NCBI GenBank assembly: GCA_036397755.1
Contig: DASWII010000046.1
Coordinates: forward strand, 1-64,000
Reading direction: 5' to 3'
Length of the DNA: 64,000 bases
Source of the DNA: CAMYLY01 sp036397755
GTDB taxonomy: Bacteria; Gemmatimonadota; Gemmatimonadetes; Gemmatimonadales; GWC2-71-9
The notes beneath the pieces were generated by a model. That model was not told where the DNA came from, searched no databases, and worked only from the letters and a program-made list of their open reading frames with translations. Of the stretch, positions 51,887 through 59,957 are shown one piece after another (position 1 is the stretch's first letter; each line of letters opens with the position of its first letter). The position numbers were made by a program, and so were the translations under genes.

Positions 51887-52462
51887 TCACTCCTCCAGAT
51901 GTACCTGCAGTGACGCCGTGTAGACGTGATCCCCAAGTTCCGAGTCGTCGTCGTTGGACGCGTTCGCCGCGGCATGTACCGCTATCGCGGCAGGACAGCG
52001 CGGAGGATCCCAGGTCAGATCCCATTGGAACGCACCGGCCGCTGTGTCGGCCGTCGCGGCGGACGAGTGCTGTGCGAATTGGATGCCGGCCGCGTCGGTA
52101 ACGATCTCCACTCGCTCATGGTCGGGTGTGAGTATACGCCCCGCCTGCCGGCCCCGAGCCGGACCGTCGGCCCACCGCACCGCGAGCTGGAAACCTCCAC
52201 GTCGCGTTCCCGGACGTTCAAGGCGCACGGTGACCGCGAGGCGTTCCCCGCAGGTCGCGCGGTCCCACCCCAGAATCGTGAGTGAGCCACCGTCGGCGTT
52301 CACCGGTGCGCCCGCGTGACACGCCTGGCAGGTCGGCTCCCCGAACCCGCCCGTGTGACCGGGTGGCGGGCCCGCCGCCGATCGAGGCCTTCCGGCTACA
52401 CCGGCCAGTGCAACGATCCCGATCACGGAGACGCGCACCAGCTCCGACGACGCGCTTGTCAA
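51887..52462 (-). CDS. Choice-of-anchor V-like protein with CxxCH motif
   Basis: The 191-residue product has a hydrophobic N-terminal segment and a GHTGGFGEPTCQACHAGAP motif, typical of choice-of-anchor V/Reelin-like proteins. CQACH could bind haem c. A beta-sandwich-like region follows: LTILGWDRATCGERLAVTV, RRGGFQLAVRW, FQWDLTWDPP, GDHVYTASLQVHLEE. The family is usually exported, and this may be a surface or redox-linked protein. The start is uncertain: TTG 52462 gives a TTGA overlap with the upstream gene, and GTG 52435 is an alternative. It directly precedes the methyltransferase gene in the same frame. Confidence 0.75.
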   Translation of the reverse strand: MTSASSELVRVSVIGIVALAGVAGRPRSAAGPPPGHTGGFGEPTCQACHAGAPVNADGGSLTILGWDRATCGERLAVTVRLERPGTRRGGFQLAVRWADGPARGRQAGRILTPDHERVEIVTDAAGIQFAQHSSAATADTAAGAFQWDLTWDPPRCPAAIAVHAAANASNDDDSELGDHVYTASLQVHLEE

Positions 52463-53526
52463 TCAGACGGCATGGGGATCAGTGCACCGCTCGAGGGAAC
52501 GCTGACCCTCCCGATCGTATTGGCATCAGCCCCGAACCATATCGTCCCGGAGGCACCGTCGTACATCATGTGCCGAACGGTGCCCGGCCCGCTCTCGAGT
52601 TCGGTCAGCGACACCACCTGTTGCGCCTCGCTGTCGAACCCCACGAGCCGGACCGGAGTCGCACGCGGGCCTTCGAAGAACCACAGGCGGTCCGCGTCGT
52701 CCACCGTCATCGCATACGGTCGCGACCCCTCACCCCCGGGCGTGAGCCACTCGTTCACGACTCCACTGGCGGGGTCATAGCGTCCGAGCCTACCACCGGC
52801 GTAGTCGACATACCAAACGGCGCCGTCCGTCGTCACGGCCAGGCGTCGCGGTCTCGCGGCGGCCCGAGGCAGTTCGATCTCGCGCATCTCCATGGTGACC
52901 GGATCGACCGTGGCCAGTTTGTTGGTTCCGAACAGCGCGACCCATGGAGCCCGGCCTGCAGCGTCCATCACGATGCCATAGGGGCGTGCTCCGCGCGTGG
53001 GCACCTCGATGATTCGGATGTTCCCCGAGGACACGGTGAGTTTGCCCACGACGTTCGCTTGCTGCGCCGTGAACCAGATATCTCCATTGCGGTCCCAGAT
53101 CAACGTATGCGGATCCCGAACCGCCGGGTCCGGCATGGGATACCGCGTGATCTCCCCCGACTCCGGGTCGAGCTTCCCAATGTGGGAATCGCGGTTACCG
53201 GCGTACCACACCATCCCGTTCGCGTCGATGATCAGGTTGTGCGGGTGCGTTCCCGGCGCCAGTTCATAGCGCCGGAACACCCCTGTTTGAGGGTCGAGGG
53301 ACCCGATGTAGTTCCCTTGCTGGCCGCAGAAAAACACCCGACCGTCGGGGTGGACGTAGGGATCGCGCGGGCGCGTTCCCTCACGCGAGGTCCCCGGGAC
53401 CTCATCATGGAGCATCCCGCCGGCATCCATACGAAAGGGAACCACCCATTCGGTGACGGGGGCCGGCGTTTGCGCCACGGCCACTGCAGGGATCGCTACG
53501 AGCGCCAGGGATAGGGCGCGGTACAT
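52459..53526 (-). CDS. Secreted Vgb-like (streptogramin lyase family) beta-propeller
   Basis: This 355-residue protein has a signal peptide (MYRALSLALVAIPAVAVAQ) and repeated propeller blades of the Vgb/streptogramin-lyase type: PHNLIIDANGMVWYAGNRDS, IGKLDPESGEITRYPMP, LIWDRNGDIWFTAQQANVVG, RRLAVTTDGAVWYVDY. Vgb-like proteins are common outside antibiotic resistance; the catalytic His and Glu pattern of true virginiamycin B lyase is not confirmed here, so a resistance role is not claimed. GGAGG precedes the ATG at 53526. It overlaps the CxxCH protein gene by TTGA and may form an exported redox or binding unit with it. Confidence 0.85.
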   Translation of the reverse strand: MYRALSLALVAIPAVAVAQTPAPVTEWVVPFRMDAGGMLHDEVPGTSREGTRPRDPYVHPDGRVFFCGQQGNYIGSLDPQTGVFRRYELAPGTHPHNLIIDANGMVWYAGNRDSHIGKLDPESGEITRYPMPDPAVRDPHTLIWDRNGDIWFTAQQANVVGKLTVSSGNIRIIEVPTRGARPYGIVMDAAGRAPWVALFGTNKLATVDPVTMEMREIELPRAAARPRRLAVTTDGAVWYVDYAGGRLGRYDPASGVVNEWLTPGGEGSRPYAMTVDDADRLWFFEGPRATPVRLVGFDSEAQQVVSLTELESGPGTVRHMMYDGASGTIWFGADANTIGRVSVPSSGALIPMPSD

Positions 53527-53679
53527 GGGAACCTCCGGGAGGGGGAACGGTGCTGGATGAGGAAATTGGCGCTCGGACCGGCGCAACGCCAGCCACCCCG
53601 ATCCCCAGCCACTCCGATCTCCATCTGTCCAACCGGGAACCGCCACCTATCTTTAGGACGGTCACGACCGGGATCCATC

Positions 53680-54156
53680 ATGAGCCCGCATGAACTGCCG
53701 CCGGAACAGCGTAAGACCGCGGGCAACATCGTTGCCGCGATCATGGAGGAGGCCGCGGAAAAGGCCGCGGCGCAGGCCGCCGCCAAGCAGGTCAAGGGGA
53801 AGCGCCACAGTACGATCGTCTTCATTCTGCTCCCCATCCTGATCGCGCTGGTGTCGTGGAACGTGGTCCGCACGATGAATCCGTCCGAACCGTTCGACTC
53901 CGAAGACCTGAGCGACGGAGCGCGGATGGCGGTGTACCTCGCGGCGGACGCGGTCATCGCGTATCGCGACTCGACCGGGACGCTTCCACGAGGCCTCTCG
54001 GTCGTGGGCCTGGGTGACTTGCCCGTGACGTACGAGGTGGAGGCGAGCGGGTTCACCGTATCCACGTCGGTGAGCGGTCGGGTGGTCAGCTACCGGTCGG
54101 GCCAGGATCTCAGAGCGTTCGTCGGTGACTTGGCCCTCCCGCGGGGCACCCGCTGA
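53680..54156 (+). CDS. Membrane protein coupled to prepilin gene, unknown
   Basis: The 158-residue product starts with a charged, Ala/Lys-rich helix (MEEAAEKAAAQAAAKQ), then a single hydrophobic helix (STIVFILLPILIALVSWNVV), then a periplasmic beta-rich domain of about 85 residues. Its topology resembles a type II secretion or pilus-assembly accessory protein. It overlaps the prepilin gene by 1 bp (TGATG), so it is likely co-translated. Start 53680 is preferred because the first 41 codons of the longer frame look non-coding. No family is recognised. Confidence 0.75.
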   Translation: MSPHELPPEQRKTAGNIVAAIMEEAAEKAAAQAAAKQVKGKRHSTIVFILLPILIALVSWNVVRTMNPSEPFDSEDLSDGARMAVYLAADAVIAYRDSTGTLPRGLSVVGLGDLPVTYEVEASGFTVSTSVSGRVVSYRSGQDLRAFVGDLALPRGTR

Positions 54157-54581
54157 TGACGCGACGCGGGTTCACGTTTATCGAGATCCTGATCGTCATG
54201 ATCATCATCGGCATCCTCGCGACGATCATGATTCCGAGCCTGGGCCAGCTGCGGCGTCGCGCCGAGTCCGCCAGGGTCATTGGCGACATCGAGGCCGTGG
54301 AGAAAGCCCTTCTGACCCGGTATGTCGACTTCGACGACTTCCCCGCGTCCACGCCGTGGGGGGTGCTCCCCGACGGCCTCGGGGGGTATTTGGTCACCGG
54401 GTTCTCGTTCGACTCCGACCTGGCCTCGTACCGCTGGTGGAACACCGACGCGTTCGTTGGCCTCGAAGTACGACCCACCAACCAGGAGCTCATTGAGATC
54501 CTGTTGCGTTACTACACTGGCCAAACCCTCCCGGGGCCTGATGGCACCGGGACGAGCGTGGTCTTCATCTTCGACGAGTAG
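54156..54581 (+). CDS. Type II secretion/type IV pilin-like prepilin
   Basis: The 141-residue protein carries a prepilin N-terminus: MTRRG followed by FTFIEILIVMIIIGILATI, with Gly at -1, Phe at +1 and Glu at +5 of the expected cleavage and a single hydrophobic helix. The remaining 110 residues form a small beta-rich domain. It resembles GspG or PilE, but the C-terminal domain is not diagnostic. It is coupled to the preceding membrane-protein gene. No other secretion gene is nearby, so it may serve an orphan or distant system. Confidence 0.85.
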   Translation: MTRRGFTFIEILIVMIIIGILATIMIPSLGQLRRRAESARVIGDIEAVEKALLTRYVDFDDFPASTPWGVLPDGLGGYLVTGFSFDSDLASYRWWNTDAFVGLEVRPTNQELIEILLRYYTGQTLPGPDGTGTSVVFIFDE

Positions 54582-54614
54582 GCGAGCGGTCGCATCGCTC
54601 CGCCGCCACACCTC

Positions 54615-55784
54615 ATGCCCTCCGAACCCACCGTATGCGTATCACGGCGTGCGGCCGGTCGCTGGCAGCGTGGACACCCGTGGATTTACGCCTCCGACGT
54701 CGTCGGGCGCGGGCCGGCGTCGCCCGGCATCGTCGACGTCGAGCAGCGCAACGGCATGCCGCTCGGCGTGGCCCTGTGGAGCCCGCAGTCCCAGATCCGG
54801 CTACGACGGCTGGACGATCCCGGCGTCACGATCGACGACGCGTGGTGGACACGCCGTATCCGCACCGCGGCCGGCCGCCGCGAAGCGCTGGCCGGTAACC
54901 CCACCGCGTTTCGTCTGGTGCATGGAGAAGCTGATGGGCTGCCGTCATTGATCGTTGATCGCTACGGTGACGTCCTCGTTGCGCAGCTCCTCTCCGCCGG
55001 CCTCGAGTCGCAGCGACCCAGCGTGCTCCACGCACTCATCGAGCTGTTCACGCCCCGCGGGATTCTGCTGCGCAACGATGCGACGGTTCGACAGCATGAG
55101 GGTCTCGCAGAGAGTATCGAACCGGTCCATGGCGAGGTACCCGACGAGGTCGAGGTGCGGGAGGGCGTCGTGCGATACCTGGTCTCGCCGCGGCACGGTC
55201 AGAAGACAGGAGCGTTCCTCGACCAGCGCGTGAATCGCCTGCTCATGGGCGAGCGGGCGAGCGGAAGCGCTCTCGACGTGTTCACATACCAGGGACACTT
55301 CGCGCTGCACATGGCGCGGCAGGCCACCGCAGTCCTCGGCATCGACCGGAGCGGCCCGGCACTCGGCATGGCGCGGCGGAACGCGACGCTGAACGATATG
55401 TACCACGTCGCGTGGCGTGAAGCCAACGCGTTCGACGAACTGCGTCGGCTCGAGACGGAGGGCGCGAGGTTCGACACGATCGTGGTGGATCCCCCGGCGT
55501 TCGTGAAGTCCCGCGCCGCCCTGGGTGACGGCATGCGCGGTTACCAGGAGATCAACTTGCGGGCGATGCGACTGCTGGCCACAGGTGGCTCCTTGCTCAC
55601 CTGCTCGTGCTCGTATCACGTCGACCTGGCCACCTTCGTGGGGGTGCTCCGGAGCGCCGCGGAAGACAGCGGGCGCCGGATCGCACTGGAGCGTGCGGTT
55701 GGGCAGGCGGAGGACCATCCCGAGGTGCTCACCATCCCCGAATCCGGCTATCTCAAAGGCGCATTGCTCCGCGCCGTCGACTGA
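54615..55784 (+). CDS. rlmI: Class I rRNA methyltransferase, RlmI-like
   Basis: This 389-residue protein has an N-terminal PUA-like part (WQRGHPWIYASDVVGRGPA, RNGMPLGVALWSP), a central LPSLIVDRYGDVLVAQLLSAG segment, and a SAM-methyltransferase domain with ALDVFTYQGHFALHMAR, the DPPAFVKSR motif and TCSCSYHVD, the Cys being catalytic for m5C formation. Related enzymes methylate 23S rRNA (C1962) or tRNA; which one is not settled by sequence alone. The ATG at 54615 starts 33 bp after the prepilin stop, so it may share the transcript. Confidence 0.85.
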   Translation: MPSEPTVCVSRRAAGRWQRGHPWIYASDVVGRGPASPGIVDVEQRNGMPLGVALWSPQSQIRLRRLDDPGVTIDDAWWTRRIRTAAGRREALAGNPTAFRLVHGEADGLPSLIVDRYGDVLVAQLLSAGLESQRPSVLHALIELFTPRGILLRNDATVRQHEGLAESIEPVHGEVPDEVEVREGVVRYLVSPRHGQKTGAFLDQRVNRLLMGERASGSALDVFTYQGHFALHMARQATAVLGIDRSGPALGMARRNATLNDMYHVAWREANAFDELRRLETEGARFDTIVVDPPAFVKSRAALGDGMRGYQEINLRAMRLLATGGSLLTCSCSYHVDLATFVGVLRSAAEDSGRRIALERAVGQAEDHPEVLTIPESGYLKGALLRAVD

Positions 55785-55796
55785 CGTCGGCGCCGC

Positions 55797-56891
55797 TCAG
55801 TGATGCGCGTCGCTCGAGGTGGACGCCCGCGGATCGTGAGAGTCATCCAAGAACACGAGCATCGATCGCCGTTCGACCGCATTCGCCAGCGCCTCGACCA
55901 CCGCCGGATCGAGTTTCGTGCCCGCCAGTTTCCGGATCCGCGCAATGGCGTCGGTCTGGGTCATCGTCTGTTGATAGGGACGAGAGGTGGTGATGGCGTC
56001 GTACACTTCCGCGGCCGCGACGATACGCGCCCCCATGGGAATCGCGTCCCCCTTCAGCCCACGCGGATACCCTGATCCGTCGAAGTTCTCGTGGTGCGCG
56101 TGCACGAACTCCGTCACCGACCCGAGGTGCGTGAGTGGCGACAGGATGCGGAATCCGATTTCCACCTGCTTGCGGATATGCTGCTTCTCTTCCGGAGTGA
56201 GCGCGCCCTTCTTTTGCAGGACGGCGTCCGAGACACCGATCTTGCCGATGTCGTGCAGCCGCCCGGCGGCCCGGACCGCCTCGACCTCGTCATCGCTCAT
56301 GGCCAATTCGGCGGCAATCGTCGCGGCCAACTCGGCCACCCGCGCGGAATGACCCACGAAATCGGGATGCTTCGCCTCCAAGACGTTGATCAACGCTCCG
56401 AGCGTGGCGACGTTGACTTGCTGGAGCTTTTGGCGCTCGCGTTCGAGCTCATGTGTTCGCTTCACGAGTTCCTGCTTGAGCCACGCCGAGATTTCCGCCT
56501 GCTGGAGTCCCGACGCGCGCAGCCGCACCCCGCGTTCGACCGCCGCGAGGAGCTCCTCGAGTTGGAGCGGTTTGGTGAGATAGTCGAATGCGCCGTGCTG
56601 CAGACAGAACGCCGCGGTCGTCGAGTCGCTCGGGTGGCTGACCACTATGACGGTCGTTTCCGGGTCTGCCTCCAACACCTCACGCACCAATCCGGGACCT
56701 TCGATATTCGGCAGGCCGATGTCCAAAACCGCCACCGGATACCCGCCGTCCAACACAGCCGCGACGAGCTCCATCGGGGTCCCGACCATGGTGGTCCCGA
56801 TGCCTCGCTCCGCCATGTACGCCGCCACCTGGTCGCGGATATTGTACTGGATCAGCGCCACGAGTCGTTGGCCGGACAGAACATCGTTCAC
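55797..56891 (-). CDS. Response regulator with HD-GYP phosphodiesterase domain
   Basis: The 364-residue protein has a receiver domain with phospho-acceptor Asp57 in VAVLDIGLPN, conserved Ser/Thr and Lys107 (LTKP), a coiled-coil linker (WLKQELVKRTHELERERQK) and a C-terminal HD-GYP domain. This includes GHSARVAELAA, RLHDIGKIG (HD at 213-214), a HHENFDGSGYPRGLKGD motif and AEVYDAITTSRPY. HD-GYP proteins hydrolyse cyclic-di-GMP. GTG 56891 is chosen because CAGGGAGA lies upstream at good spacing; ATG 56933 would extend it by 14 residues. The gene is convergent with the rRNA methyltransferase, stops 12 bp apart. Confidence 0.92.
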   Translation of the reverse strand: MNDVLSGQRLVALIQYNIRDQVAAYMAERGIGTTMVGTPMELVAAVLDGGYPVAVLDIGLPNIEGPGLVREVLEADPETTVIVVSHPSDSTTAAFCLQHGAFDYLTKPLQLEELLAAVERGVRLRASGLQQAEISAWLKQELVKRTHELERERQKLQQVNVATLGALINVLEAKHPDFVGHSARVAELAATIAAELAMSDDEVEAVRAAGRLHDIGKIGVSDAVLQKKGALTPEEKQHIRKQVEIGFRILSPLTHLGSVTEFVHAHHENFDGSGYPRGLKGDAIPMGARIVAAAEVYDAITTSRPYQQTMTQTDAIARIRKLAGTKLDPAVVEALANAVERRSMLVFLDDSHDPRASTSSDAHH

Positions 56892-57076
56892 GCGTGCGTC
56901 TCCCTGATGAGCCGAGTGCCCATAAGATGCCATTCTCGCCGAGTTTGCGCGACCCCGCGCGGTGCCCTTGCGAGGCCCAGGAGTGGCCGAAGTCGTCCAC
57001 CGATCTCGCGCTTGAACGCCCGCGCGCTTCTAGGTACGATCGCTGGAACGCCTCTCACCATACACCGAGCGAACCG

Positions 57077-58882
57077 ATGGTGTTTCTCGCGCTTTCAGCC
57101 AGCCTCCTGACCACACTGCTCTCCGGTCGCCCGGCCCAGTCTGCCGCGCCCCCGGTGATCGCCGACATCCGCTACGAGCTCACGTTCAACCGAGCCACGG
57201 CTGCACGGCGCGAAGTTCACGTGGCGATGCGCTTCCGCGCCAACGACGATCGGCCGATCGCGCTCTCGCTCCCGGCGTGGACACCGGGATCCTATGAGCT
57301 GGGCAACTTTGCCCGGTGGGTGCTGGACTTCCGCGCCTCGTCGAACGATCGCGCGCTCGAGTGGGACAAGATCGACTTCGACACGTGGCGGGTGCGCCCC
57401 GCGGGAGCACGGTCCATCACGGTGTCGTTTTCGCTGCGGGCCGACACGCTGGACAATGGAATCGCGTGGTCGGCGGAGGACTTCCTCCTGCTCAACGGGA
57501 CCGCGGCCTTTCTCTATCCAGAGGGCTCCGATCTGGGGTTCTCGGCCTCCGTGGTCGTGCACACCGAGCCCGACTGGAAGGTGGCCACCGGCATGACCAG
57601 CGGCGGCGCACTCCACCGATTCGCGGCATCCGACTACCACGAGCTGGTGGACATGCCGTTCTTCGTGGGCGCGATGGATGTCGACAGCACGGCCATCGAC
57701 GGCCACTGGTATCGCCTGGCCTCGTACCCCGCCGGCGCGATGACCGGAGAGGGACGCGACGCGTGGTGGCGGCAGTTGGGGCAGATGGTGCCCGCGCTCG
57801 TGGACGTGTACCGCGACATCCCGTGGGAGACCTATACCACGCTGCTCATCTTCGACGCCGGATTCCCGGGCGGGGCTGCGCTCGAGCACGCGAACTCGCA
57901 CGTGGGCATCTACCACCCGGCGTTCATCGGTAACCCGATCCTCGCGTCCATCACGGCGCACGAGATCATCCATGCGTGGAACGTCAAGCGACTGCGTCCG
58001 GCCGAGCTTGTGCCGTACGACTACAGCCGGCCACAGCCGACCACCCTGCTGTGGGTGAGCGAAGGCCTCACGGATTACTATGCCGACCTGGCACTGATCC
58101 GCGGCGGGATCGTTCCACCGTTGCTGTTTGGTCGGTTCGTCGCGGACAAGGTCAATCAAGTGATGGCAGCCCCGCCCGTGGCACTCGAGGATGCATCGCT
58201 CAACACCTGGATCTCGCCGATCGAGGTGGATCAGTACATCTACTACCCCAAGGGTTCGCTGGTCGGGCTGCTCCTCGACATCCTGATTCGCGACGCCTCG
58301 GACAACCGCGCCGGGCTCGACGACGTGATGCGCTCGCTGTACGAGCAGACCTACAAGGCGGGCCGAGGCTTCACCACCGAGGATTTCTGGGCCGCCGCCA
58401 GTGCGGCCGCCGATGGCCGGGATTTCACGGCCTTCGCGGCGCGCTACGTGGACGGACGCGACCCGCTGCCTTGGGCGGAGACCCTGCCACTGGCCGGCCT
58501 GATCTTCCAGGCAGATACCGCCCGGATCGCAGTCATCGGCATCTCGTCCAGCCCCGACGAACACGGCATCCGCGTGATCGACGTGCTGCCGGGTGGGATG
58601 GCCGACTCGGCCGGGGTCACGCCAGGTGATTACCTGGTGCAGGTCGGTGAACTGCTCGTCACGGGCAACGATTTCGACATTCGTTTCAGAAATCGCTACG
58701 CGAATTCGCTGCCGGGCACCCCGCTCAAACTCGCCGTGCGCCGCGGAGAGGCCGTGATCCCGCTCGAGGGTCCGCTCACGTTCTCCTCTGTAGTCACCTA
58801 CAATGTCCAGACAGACCGAGGGGCGGGTCCCAAGGCGCAGCGCATTCGCGACGGCATCCTGCGAGGTGTGACCGGCAACTGA
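57077..58882 (+). CDS. Secreted M61 (glycyl aminopeptidase-type) metallopeptidase with PDZ
   Basis: The 601-residue protein has a signal peptide (MVFLALSASLLTTLLSGRPA), an N-terminal beta domain (YELTFNRATAARREVHVAMR), and the catalytic domain with GGAALEHANSHVG, the HEIIHAWNVKR zinc motif (HExxH at 295-299) and a downstream Glu in EGLTDYYADLALI. A PDZ domain is at the C-terminus (about 500-590: IRVIDVLPGGMADSAGVTPG). M61 enzymes cleave N-terminal Gly or Ala residues. Zinc ligands are intact. It is divergent from the HD-GYP gene. Confidence 0.92.
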   Translation: MVFLALSASLLTTLLSGRPAQSAAPPVIADIRYELTFNRATAARREVHVAMRFRANDDRPIALSLPAWTPGSYELGNFARWVLDFRASSNDRALEWDKIDFDTWRVRPAGARSITVSFSLRADTLDNGIAWSAEDFLLLNGTAAFLYPEGSDLGFSASVVVHTEPDWKVATGMTSGGALHRFAASDYHELVDMPFFVGAMDVDSTAIDGHWYRLASYPAGAMTGEGRDAWWRQLGQMVPALVDVYRDIPWETYTTLLIFDAGFPGGAALEHANSHVGIYHPAFIGNPILASITAHEIIHAWNVKRLRPAELVPYDYSRPQPTTLLWVSEGLTDYYADLALIRGGIVPPLLFGRFVADKVNQVMAAPPVALEDASLNTWISPIEVDQYIYYPKGSLVGLLLDILIRDASDNRAGLDDVMRSLYEQTYKAGRGFTTEDFWAAASAAADGRDFTAFAARYVDGRDPLPWAETLPLAGLIFQADTARIAVIGISSSPDEHGIRVIDVLPGGMADSAGVTPGDYLVQVGELLVTGNDFDIRFRNRYANSLPGTPLKLAVRRGEAVIPLEGPLTFSSVVTYNVQTDRGAGPKAQRIRDGILRGVTGN

Positions 58883-58898
58883 GGGGGCTTGTTTCTGG

Positions 58899-58925
58899 AT
58901 CGCGGATCGGCACGGAAACCGCGAT
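58899..58925. terminator. Possible weak hairpin between convergent genes
   Basis: ATCGCGG (58899-58905) pairs with CCGCGAT (58919-58925) across a 13-nt loop, between the stop at 58882 and the convergent stop at 58933. It is a weak candidate terminator. Confidence 0.25.
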
Positions 58926-58932
58926 GCGGTCT

Positions 58933-59886
58933 CTATGAGGCGGCGACGACGGTGTTCTTGCCGCCCTGCTTGGCCTTCGCAAGCGCATCCTCCGCACTGG
59001 CCAATAGGTCCTCGAACCGATTCTCGCGCGTGGGCAACATCGAGGCCACACCGACACTCGTGGTGAACCGGGCGTCTCCGCCGTCGGGCATCGCCATCGA
59101 GAGCTCGGCGATCGCTCGGCGCAGCGTTTCACCCACCGCCGTGGCGGCCTCCAGATCCAGCCCACCGTCCAGCATGATGGCGAACGCATCGCCGCCGTAT
59201 CGCGCGATCAGGTCACCACTCCGGCGGACCCTGTCCTGCAACAGAATCGCGAACTGCCGCAGGCAGCGGTCGCCCTGATCGTAACCGTGTACGCGGTTGA
59301 ACTCGCGGAAATCGTCTCCATCGACAATCAGAACGGCCAACGGGGTCTTGAGGCGGACGGCCCGGCTCCACTCGGTGCGGAGCCGATCTTCGAACATCTG
59401 CCGCGTGGCCACCCCGGTCACGGTATCCACACGGTGCTCGCGGCGTTTCCACTCCGTCACGTCACGCGCGACGGCGTAGAGCAAACCGGTCCCCGGTTCG
59501 GGGTAGGAGGTCCAGTGCAGGTCCTTGTACGTGCCGTCCTTGCAGCGATAGCGATTCTCGAACGAGATCGTCGGGCGCCCGCCGTGTAACTGCCCGACCT
59601 CGGCAACGGTTTCGGAACGGTCTTCCGGATGGATCAGATCGCTGAACGGACGCGCGAGCAACTCCTCGGCCGTCCAACCGAGCGTTCGGGTGAACGCCGG
59701 GTTCACCCGCTTGAAGTAGCCATCGACGCCCGCGATACACAGCATGTCGAGCGCGTACGTGAAGAACCGGTCGAGGTCGAACATCTCGTATTCCCCCGAG
59801 ACGGCGGCGACCACCGACACGCCGCAGGCGTGACAGTAGTTGGCATCGTCCGGAAGCCGGGTCCGGCATCGCGCGCATGGAGTCAC
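58933..59886 (-). CDS. Zinc-ribbon PAS-GGDEF protein with GGDAF signature
   Basis: This 317-residue protein starts with a zinc ribbon, CARC-RTRLPDDANY-CHAC (Cys 4, 7, 18, 21), followed by a PAS domain (about 38-150: MLCIAGVDGYFKRVNPAF, TLGWTAEELLARPFSDLIHP) and a GGDEF domain. The signature is RYGGDAF (GGDAF at 231-235): the fourth residue, normally Glu, is Ala, and the D-x-D-x-F-K metal motif is altered (VDGDDFREFN). Activity as a diguanylate cyclase is doubtful. GTG 59886 is chosen because TGGGAGG lies upstream; TTG 59898 is an alternative. Confidence 0.88.
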   Translation of the reverse strand: MTPCARCRTRLPDDANYCHACGVSVVAAVSGEYEMFDLDRFFTYALDMLCIAGVDGYFKRVNPAFTRTLGWTAEELLARPFSDLIHPEDRSETVAEVGQLHGGRPTISFENRYRCKDGTYKDLHWTSYPEPGTGLLYAVARDVTEWKRREHRVDTVTGVATRQMFEDRLRTEWSRAVRLKTPLAVLIVDGDDFREFNRVHGYDQGDRCLRQFAILLQDRVRRSGDLIARYGGDAFAIMLDGGLDLEAATAVGETLRRAIAELSMAMPDGGDARFTTSVGVASMLPTRENRFEDLLASAEDALAKAKQGGKNTVVAAS

Positions 59887-59957
59887 AACACCTCCCAAAA
59901 CACGTCAGACGGGCTCCTCCTCAAATGTCCCCCGGCGGCCCGGGCTCGCAGGGTCGA

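Noticed and set aside
52459..53526. Virginiamycin/streptogramin resistance lyase
   Set aside because: Vgb-like propellers are widespread; the catalytic residues were not confirmed and context is not a resistance cassette.
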